Of a stretch of DNA of 64,000 nucleotides, positions 17,219-25,236 are shown one piece after another. The stretch is from Methylococcus sp. (GTDB lineage: Bacteria > Pseudomonadota > Gammaproteobacteria > Methylococcales > Methylococcaceae): positions 1-64,000 of the forward strand of contig JAQTYA010000003.1 of NCBI GenBank assembly GCA_028688525.1, read 5' to 3'. The notes under the pieces are model-generated. The model saw only the letters and a list, made by a program, of their open reading frames with translations. It did not search any database and was not told the DNA's origin. Each line of letters opens with the position of its first letter. Position 1 is the first letter of the stretch. A program made the position numbers and the translations under genes.

Positions 17219-18136
17219 TTATGGATGGAAGACCAGTTTAAGGTTTTTGATGTTCTGTTGCATGACCGTCAAAAAATCACCCGTGTCCGGCCGATTGGCG
17301 CAAGGATCGAAGACCTTGCTGGCGATGCCCTTGGCCTTGAGCTTTTCTACGACTTGGGTGTCCGGTTCGGATTCCCACAGCATGACTTTCGCCGGATGGC
17401 CCGCTAGCGTTTTGTCCAGTTCAGCCCATTCCTGAGCCGGAGGCATTTCGCCGGGTTCCCAATGGACGCTTTTCAGGTTGAGGCTGTAACGGCGGGCTAG
17501 GTATTGGTAGACCGGATGAGATGCCATCAAGGGTAAGCTTGGTTTGGCGGCGGTGATACGCCGGATTTCCTCGTCCAGTTCGGCGAGGTCTTGCTGCAGC
17601 ATTTGGAGGGCATCTAGGGTCAGCGCCTTAAGCTCCGGGCGTTTGGCGATCAGGGCGTTGGCGACCGCTGCGGCCTGCTGGGCCGCCTGATCGAAGTCTA
17701 TCCAAGTGGTAAAAGCGATGCCTTCGTGCGAATGCTGTCCCGCCGGACCATGGCTATGGACCACGGCATTTTCGATGCGGATGTAGCGGTCGCGGAAAGT
17801 TGCTGAGGTGTCTATCAGCTTGAGGCGAGGCAGGGCCACATGAGCCAGCCATTTTTCGTAGTCGGCGCCGTTCAGCAGAATCAGGTCGGCTTTCTGCATG
17901 GCGCCGACGGCTTTCGCATCCGGCTGCCAGTAGGCGGGGTCCACGCTCGCCGGCGCGGGCAGGGTGACCGTGGCTCTGGGGCCTGCCAACCGTTCGGCGA
18001 AATAGGCGAGCGGATAGTTCGAGGCGACGATTTTGAGTTTCTGCTCGCCGATGGCGCTGGCGCCCCAGGCAGAGCTTGCGGCGACTAGCGAGACGAGGAG
18101 AGTGTAGACATAGAACAAGATGCGCAATTTCTGCAT
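17219..18136 (-). CDS. ZnuA-like (cluster A-I) metal-binding periplasmic protein with altered ligands
   Basis: A 305-residue exported protein with signal peptide ending 'SSAWG' and the two-lobe fold pattern of zinc/manganese binding proteins ('KIVASNYPLAYFAERLAG', 'ADLILLNGADYEKWL', 'LPLMASHPVYQYLARRY', 'LWESEPDTQVVEKLKAKGI'). A short His-rich loop (HSHGPAGQHSHEG) precedes lobe two. Two of the usual four metal ligands seem replaced: the PH-D-Y His by 'SVDPAYW', and the 'DPHxW' His by 'FTTWIDF'. The 'SHPVY' His and a downstream Glu remain. Metal is therefore uncertain. Its neighbours are an FtsX-type permease and LolD-type ATPase, not a ZnuB/ZnuC pair. Confidence 0.8.
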   Translation of the reverse strand: MQKLRILFYVYTLLVSLVAASSAWGASAIGEQKLKIVASNYPLAYFAERLAGPRATVTLPAPASVDPAYWQPDAKAVGAMQKADLILLNGADYEKWLAHVALPRLKLIDTSATFRDRYIRIENAVVHSHGPAGQHSHEGIAFTTWIDFDQAAQQAAAVANALIAKRPELKALTLDALQMLQQDLAELDEEIRRITAAKPSLPLMASHPVYQYLARRYSLNLKSVHWEPGEMPPAQEWAELDKTLAGHPAKVMLWESEPDTQVVEKLKAKGIASKVFDPCANRPDTGDFLTVMQQNIKNLKLVFHP

Positions 18137-18143
18137 GGCGGGT

Positions 18144-19325
18144 TCAACTCAAGATGAAAAAACGGGCGAGTTCGGAGGCGAAAGGTCGCGAGGCATACAA
18201 CACGGCGGCGCAGACGGCGCCGCTCAACAGGACGATGAGGAGAATTTCGGCCAGGAGCAGACGTGCCACGGTCAGGCGGGCACAGCCGAGCAGATAGATC
18301 GTTTCGATTTCCCGCTGCCTCAGGCGCAGCGAGAGCGCGAACACCAACGAGAACAGCACCAAAGCCGCGCCGCCGACCAAAACCAGGATACCGTCGAACA
18401 AGGCGCCGACGCGGAAGATGTTTTGCAGCAAGCCTCGTGTCACTTCTAGCGGGCGGACGATCGCCGTGCCGGCGCTGTCGTCGAGATAGCGCCCTCGTAA
18501 CAGGGTTGCCGATCGAACGTCGTGCGGCAGGGCGATGATGGCGCTGATAGGATAGGTCGCGGGATCGCCGTGGAAATGAAACGAGCTGAGATTTTCCGGC
18601 GTGATCTCGGTGTAGGTGAGCAGCCCGGCATCGGCGCGGCGGACGGTTGCCGGTCCGAACGGCGCGTCAGGTGCGGAAGCAGCGGCTTGCGCTTCGGCAT
18701 GGCCATGTCCTAGTCCGTCGATGACCCAGGCCGTTTGCAGGTCGACGAATACGGCTTGGTCGTCGGGCGCGTGGCTTTTGGCCAGCACGCCGGTGACGTG
18801 GAGTTTGAGCGGGTAGGTGCCGGCCAGGTCGAAGGCATTGCCCGAAGCGGATGCCAGGGTATCGCCGGGGCCTAGGCTTAAGCGCTCCGCTGCGTCGGCG
18901 CCGAGCACGCAATCGCCCAACAGGGCCGGCAGCTCGCCTTGTGCGGGGTTGAGCTTCCTGAAGTCGAAATAATCGAGGGTGACGCCGACCAGCGGCAGTC
19001 CTCGTACCCGGAAGCGGGCGTAGACCGGCAGAGGATCGGCCCAGCCGGTGGCGGCTACGCGGTCGGCTTCGCGCATACTGATGGCGGGAACCTCGCCTTC
19101 GGCGAAATACAGGGCGCCTAGGGTTAGATCGACAGCGCTACCGCGGGCGCCGATCAGCAGAGGCGTGGCTTCCGCGCGCTTGGTCATCCAGTATTCGCCT
19201 GCGTCCAGAACGCGGTGCAGGCACAACGGGAGAGAGGCGATCAAGCTCAGGCAAAGGATGAGGATCAGAGTTCTCGTACGGTGATGGCGCAGATAGCGCC
19301 AGGCGAGGTAAAAATCGTGCCTCAT
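18144..19325 (-). CDS. FtsX/MacB-type ABC transporter permease
   Basis: A 393-residue protein. One N-terminal helix (about residues 18-36) is followed by a large periplasmic domain of about 220 residues. Three C-terminal helices form the FtsX-like core ('GILVLVGGAALVLFSLVFAL', 'RQREIETIYLLGCARLTVARLL'). This is the topology of type VII ABC systems such as MacB and LolCE, which work on periplasmic or membrane substrates and are not classic importers. The periplasmic part contains clustered His (GHGHAEA, FHFHGD) that might touch metal. It lies 6 bp from its ATPase gene. Confidence 0.85.
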   Translation of the reverse strand: MRHDFYLAWRYLRHHRTRTLILILCLSLIASLPLCLHRVLDAGEYWMTKRAEATPLLIGARGSAVDLTLGALYFAEGEVPAISMREADRVAATGWADPLPVYARFRVRGLPLVGVTLDYFDFRKLNPAQGELPALLGDCVLGADAAERLSLGPGDTLASASGNAFDLAGTYPLKLHVTGVLAKSHAPDDQAVFVDLQTAWVIDGLGHGHAEAQAAASAPDAPFGPATVRRADAGLLTYTEITPENLSSFHFHGDPATYPISAIIALPHDVRSATLLRGRYLDDSAGTAIVRPLEVTRGLLQNIFRVGALFDGILVLVGGAALVLFSLVFALSLRLRQREIETIYLLGCARLTVARLLLAEILLIVLLSGAVCAAVLYASRPFASELARFFILS

Positions 19326-19331
19326 GGGACC

Positions 19332-19985
19332 TTATCGGGCTTGCCGAATGTCGATGACGCGATCGAACAAAGGCAGGAGTTCGTGGTCGTGGGTGACGGC
19401 CAGCAGGGTCGCGTGCCGGCGCTCTGCGGCGCCGATCAGCAGCTCGATGACTCTGAGTTTGTTGGCCGGATCGAGGTTGCCGGTGGCTTCATCCGCCAGC
19501 ATCAGGCCGGGTTCGGTCAGCAGCGCCCGGCACACCGCCGCCCGCTGCCGCTCGCCCTGGGACAGTTCCCGCGGCATGCGCCGGAGCTTGTCCGCCAATC
19601 CGGTTTGTTCCGCTAATTCGCGGGCTTTTTCCCGCACTTGCCGGTCCAGTTTCAGCACCCGGTTGATGCGGTAGGGATGCAAGATGTTGTCGAACACATT
19701 GAGGTAGTCGAGTAGTTCGAGCTCCTGGAATATGAAACCGATGCGGGATATGCGGAAATTCCGCCGCTCGCCTTCGCTCAGGGTGCTGACTGGGGTATCT
19801 TCCACGCGGACACTTCCCGCATCGGGTTTGAGAATTCCGGCAATGAGCTTCAGCAGGGTGGTTTTCCCGGCCCCGCTCGGACCGATGACGGCGACTTTGG
19901 CGCCGCGCTCGATCCGCAGCGAGGGGAAAGCCATGCCGAAGCTGCTACCGGGATAGCGGAAGCTCAGGTCTTCGAGAACGATCAT
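19332..19985 (-). CDS. LolD/MacB-like ABC transporter ATPase
   Basis: A 217-residue ATPase, complete for the family. It has Walker A 'GPSGAGKTT', a Q-loop in 'GFIFQELELLDYL', ABC signature 'LSQGERQRAAV', Walker B 'LMLADEATGNLD' and a switch His in 'LLAVTHDHEL'. The Q-loop text and 'NVFDNI' are typical of the LolD/MacB/FtsE group and fit the adjacent FtsX-type permease. Its start overlaps the preceding gene's stop (ATGA). Confidence 0.93.
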   Translation of the reverse strand: MIVLEDLSFRYPGSSFGMAFPSLRIERGAKVAVIGPSGAGKTTLLKLIAGILKPDAGSVRVEDTPVSTLSEGERRNFRISRIGFIFQELELLDYLNVFDNILHPYRINRVLKLDRQVREKARELAEQTGLADKLRRMPRELSQGERQRAAVCRALLTEPGLMLADEATGNLDPANKLRVIELLIGAAERRHATLLAVTHDHELLPLFDRVIDIRQAR

Positions 19986-21685
19986 GAAGGTTTGCGTGTT
20001 GCGGCGGGTTGATCCTCGACCAGTTCCATCGCGATGATTTTCCAGCTGCCGTCTTTGTCGATGCGGATCACCATACGGGCGGCATAGAGATTATTGCGGT
20101 CGTGCGAATGGCCCCAGTGGGACACCGTGCCGTACGCCCTCCATTGGCCCGACACCTCGAAAGTGGACGGGCCGAGCCTGGCCGTGGCGAGCCCGTCGCT
20201 GGGTATTTCGATGCGGCTGACTCGGCCCTCGCCGCCCAGCCCTTGGTTGCGGGCCAGGATTGCTCGCCGCTGTCGCAGATAAACGTCTTCCAGGAGCGGA
20301 TCGTCCAGGCTCATCGCCAGCCGGTCGTAGCTGGCTTCCTCGCCGTGCAACGGGTAGGCGCGGTAGACGTTGTGCAGCAAGGCTTCCAGGCGGGTCTGGA
20401 CCACGGCGCGTGGCAAGGCCTCGAAGCGGGCTGCGGGCTGAGCGGTCCAACTGTACGCGTTCGGATAAAACAGGCAGGCGAGAGCGGCAGCCATGCCGGC
20501 TCCGGCTGCAAGGTAATGCCGCCGCCTGGCCAGGACGATAACTGCCGCCAGTGCCGCGATCGCTCCTACGAAACGCATGGCGGCATCCGGGGTGTAGATC
20601 TTTTCCTGCGGCGGCGCGGCAGGAGCGGGCTCTTCGGCTTCTGGCAGTAGCCCTAGGGCCTCGTCCGCCGACCACTGGAACAGCGGGTCGCGCGGCGTGG
20701 CGTCGAATTCGAAGGACTCCTTGCCGAAATACAGGGTAATGGGGCGCCGATCGAGGCCTGGCCCGAACAAGTCCCAGTGCAGGTCCACGGTTTCGGCGGG
20801 CGCTTCGGTGAGATAGACGAGGATCACCCCGACCAGCGCAGAGCCTGGATAAAGCGCTTCGACGGCGTCGGCTTTCTGCATGCCTTGGCGGCCAAAATTC
20901 AGGAATTCGACTCGGTCGACCTGCGGTTCTACGATCTTCCCGTTGATGCGCATAGGGTTGCGGGTCCGCAGGAAGTCACCCAGCACCGGCCTCAGGGATT
21001 CTCGTTCGCCGATGTCGAGGTTCTGCGGATTCTTGGGCTTGAAGTTTAAGTTCGGCGTCAGATCTTGCAGACGCAGCAGTACTTCGTGCCTGACCTCGTA
21101 TGGCTCGACGTAGACGAACGAGCGGGGTTGGGAGTGGCGCCGCACCCGGTTAGGATCGTCGAAGCGGGAATGCCAGGGGTCGTTCCAGTCCAGAGTAAGC
21201 CGGGCGGGTCCTTTCAGAGCGGCCAGATCGGCCACCGGCACCGCGCGATGGCTGACGACCAGTCCGATCGCGGTGTTCTCCGCTGGCAGGAAACGCAATG
21301 CAGCGGGCCGTATGCCGGTGGCTATTCGCAGCTTGGCTTCGTAGTACGGTTCCTCCGCCGGTTCCACTGTGCCGTCGGGGTGGGATTGCGGCGGAGTCAA
21401 GGATTCCAGCCGGCTTTCCAGCGCATGGCCACGCTCATCCTGCAGGTGCAGCAGGCGCGGGACGATCGATTGCGCGCCGGCGGTACCGAGGTTCTGCGCC
21501 AGATGCGGCATCGCGCTTTCTCGAATACGGATATCCAAGCTCACCACGCCCGCGTCGATGGCCGCTTCGGCGACTGCATCGTATTGGGCGAATCCTGCCC
21601 AATCCGCCAGGGCGGCTGTTCCTTGCGCAGCGGCGATCACAAAGCACAGTGCGAGCCCGGTGCGGGCGCGTCGATGGTCCTTCAT
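19982..21685 (-). CDS. Membrane-anchored periplasmic protein of unknown function
   Basis: A 567-residue protein, not recognised as a named family. A signal peptide (ending 'GTAALA') leads a periplasmic region of about 370 residues. Two hydrophobic helices follow at about 395-440 ('FVGAIAALAAVIVLARR', 'GAGMAAALACLFYPN'), then a C-terminal domain of about 130 residues with 'EALLHNVYRAYPLHGEEASYDRL' and a final SnoaL/NTF2-like beta stretch ('VSGQWRAYGTVSHWGH', 'MVIRIDKDGSWKI'). It is coupled to the ABC ATPase by an ATGA overlap, so it is probably a partner of the transporter. ZrgABCDE-type zinc systems also carry extra periplasmic partners, but I cannot equate them. Confidence 0.7.
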   Translation of the reverse strand: MKDHRRARTGLALCFVIAAAQGTAALADWAGFAQYDAVAEAAIDAGVVSLDIRIRESAMPHLAQNLGTAGAQSIVPRLLHLQDERGHALESRLESLTPPQSHPDGTVEPAEEPYYEAKLRIATGIRPAALRFLPAENTAIGLVVSHRAVPVADLAALKGPARLTLDWNDPWHSRFDDPNRVRRHSQPRSFVYVEPYEVRHEVLLRLQDLTPNLNFKPKNPQNLDIGERESLRPVLGDFLRTRNPMRINGKIVEPQVDRVEFLNFGRQGMQKADAVEALYPGSALVGVILVYLTEAPAETVDLHWDLFGPGLDRRPITLYFGKESFEFDATPRDPLFQWSADEALGLLPEAEEPAPAAPPQEKIYTPDAAMRFVGAIAALAAVIVLARRRHYLAAGAGMAAALACLFYPNAYSWTAQPAARFEALPRAVVQTRLEALLHNVYRAYPLHGEEASYDRLAMSLDDPLLEDVYLRQRRAILARNQGLGGEGRVSRIEIPSDGLATARLGPSTFEVSGQWRAYGTVSHWGHSHDRNNLYAARMVIRIDKDGSWKIIAMELVEDQPAATRKPS

Positions 21686-21706
21686 CTGGAACGGAACGGT
21701 TGCGGG

Positions 21707-22405
21707 TCAGACGGGAAAGCGGCGCGGCGATTTATCGGCGACGCCGGCATCCGATGGGCGGCGCAGGCGAAGATTCCGGTAAGCGAGATAACAAAGCGTT
21801 GCCAGCACACAGCCGCCCAAGACGGTGACTAAAGCACCCGGCCAGCGGCTAGGCTGGCTGACGGCGGGAAGTCCGACGCTGAACGGCACCCGCAGCCGGT
21901 CGTCCTCGGTCAGGGCTTCGTCGCCAATGAGGGCGATCAGGGCGTAATGCCCGGGCTGGGTTATTTCGGCATAGGCTTCCACCGTGCCATTCTTGTAGAC
22001 CTTGGCAGGCACTTCGACCAAGGTGCTCTTTTCCTTGGGCAACTGTCCGCCTTCGCCCAAATCCTCCTCGATCACCCGCAGGGCGACCGGAGTATTGCGC
22101 ACGTCGCGGTCGAGCAGGTCGATGCTCAGATAAGTTTTGCCCGTGCCCGGAATTTCCTGGCAGTACTTGACGAATTCATGTTGTTCGCCTTCGTGGCGGC
22201 CTTCCTGCATTGCGGTGAAATGCACGGCGTAGAAGTCGTTGGCTACCAGGCAGGTCATCGAGGCGCCTTGGTACATCTGACGGCCGTTGCCGGCATCGCG
22301 GGGGGCGCCGGCGCCGAAAGCCTGCCCTGCGAGCAGCACCGCGCCCAGCGCGGTGGCGGTGTAGCGGGATGCGGTGCGGAAGAAAGCTGGAGCAAGTTGA
22401 GTCAC
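21707..22405 (-). CDS. Periplasmic protein with C-terminal membrane anchor
   Basis: A 232-residue protein starting at GTG 22405, 13 bp after the copC stop, with AGGGGGA eight bases upstream; the longer ATG frame would overlap copC. It has a signal peptide (ending 'GQAFGAGA'), a beta-rich domain with two Cys ('MTCLVANDFYAVHFTA', 'FVKYCQEIPGTGKTYLSIDLLDRD'), and a C-terminal helix ('WPGALVTVLGGCVLATLCYLAYR'). The family is not recognised. Position between copC and the ABC components suggests a metal-handling or transporter-docking role. Confidence 0.7.
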   Translation of the reverse strand: MTQLAPAFFRTASRYTATALGAVLLAGQAFGAGAPRDAGNGRQMYQGASMTCLVANDFYAVHFTAMQEGRHEGEQHEFVKYCQEIPGTGKTYLSIDLLDRDVRNTPVALRVIEEDLGEGGQLPKEKSTLVEVPAKVYKNGTVEAYAEITQPGHYALIALIGDEALTEDDRLRVPFSVGLPAVSQPSRWPGALVTVLGGCVLATLCYLAYRNLRLRRPSDAGVADKSPRRFPV

Positions 22406-22418
22406 GGGTTGGTCCCCC

Positions 22419-22898
22419 TCATTTGGGTTGAATTTGAAAATAATATTTGCCGCTAACCACATGGCCATCGGCGGAAAGCACCCGGTAGCGCACCATGTAA
22501 CGGCCTGCGGCTAGGCCTGAAACGGAGGCTCTCAGGTTCGAATGGTCGGTGAAATCGAGCTTGGCATCGTGCTTGTCGACCCGCTTGCCTGAGTCGTCCA
22601 CGACCGCCAATGCGAGAAATTCGGTGCCCACGCCTTCGTTGAAGGTCAGGTGGATTTCCTCTGGAATGTCGGTGATCGTCGCATCCCGTTCCGGTATCGC
22701 TTTGACCAGGATGGCGTGTGCAAGGCGGACCGGCAACGGCGATTCCGCCCCTCGGGCAAGGAAAGGGTTAGGCACGGCTGTCCATGCGCCTACAGACGCG
22801 TTAGCGAATACGGGTTGGGGTGACAGTGCGGCTTCGGCTGCGCCGGCCCACGCCGATCCGGCGACTAGCATCGCTAGGGTGAGTCTTGTTTTTGTCAT
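22419..22898 (-). CDS. copC: CopC domain copper-binding protein
   Basis: A 159-residue exported protein with a CopC-type domain. Seen are 'LAHAILVKAIPERDATI', 'IPEEIHLTFNEGV', 'GRYMVRYRVLSADGHVVSGKYYF' and the D-x-H copper motif within 'SADGHVV'. Classical CopC uses the mature N-terminal His plus this Asp and His to bind Cu(II). Here the equivalent His ('LAHAIL') lies about 38 residues after the predicted signal cleavage. Either processing occurs or the copper site differs. It overlaps the upstream Asp-box protein gene (ATGA). Confidence 0.85.
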   Translation of the reverse strand: MTKTRLTLAMLVAGSAWAGAAEAALSPQPVFANASVGAWTAVPNPFLARGAESPLPVRLAHAILVKAIPERDATITDIPEEIHLTFNEGVGTEFLALAVVDDSGKRVDKHDAKLDFTDHSNLRASVSGLAAGRYMVRYRVLSADGHVVSGKYYFQIQPK

Positions 22899-24157
22899 GA
22901 ATCTCGCTGTTTTGCGGTATGGGTGATAGGGGCGGCGATGGCCCAGGTTTTTTGTCCGCCGGGCAGGGTTTCGGTCCAGAACACGCGGAGCCCGAAGGGC
23001 GTGGCCAGAATGCGCGGATGCTGCGCCCGGGCGGTTTCGGCCGAGAGCGGCCTGGGCTCGGTCCAGTGCGCGCCGTTATCGGTGGACTGCATGAGCTGGA
23101 CCGAAGCGCCGTCCGGCGTATTGCGAGTGAAAGCGATGGCCAGCGACTCCCGGTCGAGCGCGGCGATGTCGCCGTCCCGGCTGTGGCCGTCGCCGACCCG
23201 TTGAGGCGATGACCAATTTTTCCCATAGTCGCCGGATTTCAGGTAGAACAGTCCGGCTGAGTCTTCCTTGCCCGTCCAGACTACGCTATGCAGCGTCGTC
23301 GAGCCGTTCGGCGTGCCGCTGCCGGCCAAGCCTCCGCCGCAATGCGGGCAGCCGTGGAATCGCCAGTCGAAAGCGCCTACCGGTCCGGCATGGTGCCAGT
23401 CTTCGGCGAGCCCGGCTCGCAGGGCCAATTTCATGTCGCGCGGTTCCGCATCGCGGTAGAGCACCGACACCGCGCCGTCTGGCAGAACGGCCAGCCGGCT
23501 CCAGCAACAGGTGCAAACCGCTGGGTCCAAAGTGGCCTCGGGCGACCAATGCAGGCCGCCGTCCTTGGAACTGGCGTAGCGCAATCCCTGGGTATTACCG
23601 GCTTCCTCCCGGTCGTCCAGCCAGGCTAGATGGAAAGCGCCGCGAGGGTCGGCGACCAGGGAGAGATAAGCCTGATTCCGCATGTTATCGCCTGCCGCCG
23701 GATACCCGCCCCGCGCCCAGGTCTTGCCGCCGTCTCGAGAGACGGCAACGGTCATAGGCCCGGTACCGGGCAAATCGCCTTCCGTCTGCCAGGCGGCCAC
23801 GATGTCGTTGCCCCTCACGGCGATTCGGGCGTCATTGCCCCTGCGGACGATAGCCTGAGGATCCTCCGGCCGGTTGAGGAAGGCGGGCGGAGTCCAACTC
23901 ATACCGCCGTTGTCCGAATGCACAAGGACGACGCGGGAGCGGCCGCCTTCGGCGGATTTGCCGACCAGTAGGGCGTGGATGGAGCGGCCGTCGATCGCTA
24001 CATCTAAGCTGTTAATGTCAGTGAGACCGTCTATGACGGGGTAAGCGACGGAATACGCCGCCTCGGGCTGGGCAAGGCAGGCCGATTGGAAAAAGAGCCC
24101 GGCCCATGCCGCCATAGCGGCGAGGAGCAGCCGGGATTCAAGTGAGGGCTTGCGCAT
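22895..24157 (-). CDS. Asp-box (BNR) beta-propeller protein with CTCC and CPHC motifs
   Basis: A 420-residue exported protein with a signal peptide ending 'SACLA'. Five Asp-boxes of the S-x-D-x-G-x-x-W type are visible ('SDNGGMSW', 'SRDGGKTW', 'SKDGGLHW', 'SGDYGKNW', 'STDNGAHW'), giving a sialidase-like propeller. Sialidase catalytic residues (Arg triad, Tyr/Glu) are not apparent, so I do not call it an enzyme. It carries two Cys clusters, 'VCTCCWSRL' and 'HGCPHCGGG', unusual in a propeller and suited to metal binding or disulfide chemistry. It is the first gene of the operon with copC and the FtsX-type ABC transporter. Confidence 0.78.
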   Translation of the reverse strand: MRKPSLESRLLLAAMAAWAGLFFQSACLAQPEAAYSVAYPVIDGLTDINSLDVAIDGRSIHALLVGKSAEGGRSRVVLVHSDNGGMSWTPPAFLNRPEDPQAIVRRGNDARIAVRGNDIVAAWQTEGDLPGTGPMTVAVSRDGGKTWARGGYPAAGDNMRNQAYLSLVADPRGAFHLAWLDDREEAGNTQGLRYASSKDGGLHWSPEATLDPAVCTCCWSRLAVLPDGAVSVLYRDAEPRDMKLALRAGLAEDWHHAGPVGAFDWRFHGCPHCGGGLAGSGTPNGSTTLHSVVWTGKEDSAGLFYLKSGDYGKNWSSPQRVGDGHSRDGDIAALDRESLAIAFTRNTPDGASVQLMQSTDNGAHWTEPRPLSAETARAQHPRILATPFGLRVFWTETLPGGQKTWAIAAPITHTAKQRDS

Positions 24158-24568
24158 GTCGAAGCTGGGTTAAACCTTCAAGTTCTTGTAAAACGGGTTG
24201 CTCTACCGGCGCCGGGTTTGAACGATTCGGCAGTATCCGGGCCGCAACGCCGGTACTGTGAGCCCGAGCGGAAGCGCCGATTCGGTTGATGACTTATTTA
24301 GCATCCCTCATGCCAATAAATATTTAATTTATTAACAATGGGTTGGCCTTTGCCGGCTCGGAATGGGGTAAGGGAAATAACCGAGTGTTTGAGGTAAATG
24401 ACTTGTTAGGTTCGCGTTGAGCGTAGCGATTGGAGCGGGGACTGGCGGTGTTGCCGATGCGCGGAGATGAGAAAGGCAACCGGTGCCAAGGGGCGGCCGG
24501 CTGCCAAGGTCGTACTTGAGGAGATTTAGCGTCTCGGGAGCGGGAGCCGCATTTCCGAGAGAGGGGGA
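24158..24568. other. 411-bp intergenic region upstream of the metal-handling operon
   Basis: No gene is supported. It should hold the operon promoter on the minus strand. The clearest element is an AT-rich inverted repeat, AATAAAT-N5-ATTTATT, at 24315-24333, possibly a repressor operator; I cannot match it to a Fur or Zur box. The rest is GC-rich without a strong hairpin. Confidence 0.4.
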
Positions 24569-24925
24569 TCAGATCAGAGTAGCGTGCGGGTTGATCGCGA
24601 AGAAACCCAGAACCAAGTAGCAGACGACCGCCAGTCCGACGTGCGCCACCAGGATGCCGCGCGGCGCGCGCTTGCCCTTCTTGGTTGCCAATCCCATGAC
24701 CAGACCCAGGCCGATGATGACTACCGCCATGCCGATGTTGATGTATAAGCGGGTATCGCCCTCCAGGGCGGCGACGATGACGAAAACCGCCCCTACCAAG
24801 GATGCCACGGCGTGCAGAATGGGGTAGGCGGCGCCCACGGGACGGCCGTTCCAGACGTCGAAGAGCATGGCCACACCCATCAGGGCGACGAGCGTAAATA
24901 TGGCGAATGAAGCGACGAGTAGCAT
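24569..24925 (-). CDS. Four-helix membrane protein, conserved hypothetical
   Basis: A 118-residue protein with four hydrophobic helices and a Lys/Arg-rich cytoplasmic loop ('ATKKGKRAPRG'). The start at 24925 is supported by GGAGGT seven bases upstream; the frame extends further but the extra 129 residues are not protein-like. Motifs such as 'FDVWNGRPVGAAYPILHAVASL' are distinctive, but I do not recognise the family. It is monocistronic and divergent from lexA. Confidence 0.75.
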   Translation of the reverse strand: MLLVASFAIFTLVALMGVAMLFDVWNGRPVGAAYPILHAVASLVGAVFVIVAALEGDTRLYINIGMAVVIIGLGLVMGLATKKGKRAPRGILVAHVGLAVVCYLVLGFFAINPHATLI

Positions 24926-25177
24926 GTAAATACCTCCGTTTTTTGTGGTTGAAAGCAAGGATGCTCCGGAGAGCATGAAAACATTATGCCAACATCTTCG
25001 CGGGTGTATGAAAGCCGCAGATGCTACATGGAGTGAATGCTGAATCAACACTATCGAGTGGGTGGCAGGATATCTGAACGCGAAGTTCTCCAAAGTTTGC
25101 CGATCGGCTGCGCCGTATCGCGCAGCTGATTGGGGCAATGGCCTGAGTATCTGGGGGCTAGGCGGTGCGCCGGTCGG

Positions 25178-25206
25178 TTGACGGGCATATCTCGGTAGAG
25201 TACTGT
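25178..25206 (+). promoter_or_regulatory. lexA-imuAB promoter
   Basis: TTGACG (25178-25183) and TACTGT (25201-25206) are separated by exactly 17 bp. The -10 element is the left half of the SOS box, so LexA binding would block RNA polymerase directly. Confidence 0.6.
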
Positions 25207-25220
25207 TTATAAAAACAGTA
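25201..25220 (+). promoter_or_regulatory. LexA-binding SOS box
   Basis: TACTGTTTATAAAAACAGTA is a 20-bp operator with perfect CTGT-N8-ACAG half-sites, matching the gamma/betaproteobacterial LexA consensus. It lies 16 bp upstream of the lexA start. Confidence 0.95.
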
Positions 25221-25236
25221 TCCGTAAGGGGCGCAC

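Noticed and set aside
22895..24157. Annotating the Asp-box protein as a sialidase
   Set aside because: Asp-boxes only show the propeller fold; the catalytic Arg triad and nucleophile are not apparent.
24225..24300. Plus-strand stretch resembling part of a cobalamin riboswitch core (GCAAC...ACTGTGAGC...GCGGAAGC)
   Set aside because: The conserved B12 box and the rest of the core are absent, and no plus-strand gene follows for about 900 bp.
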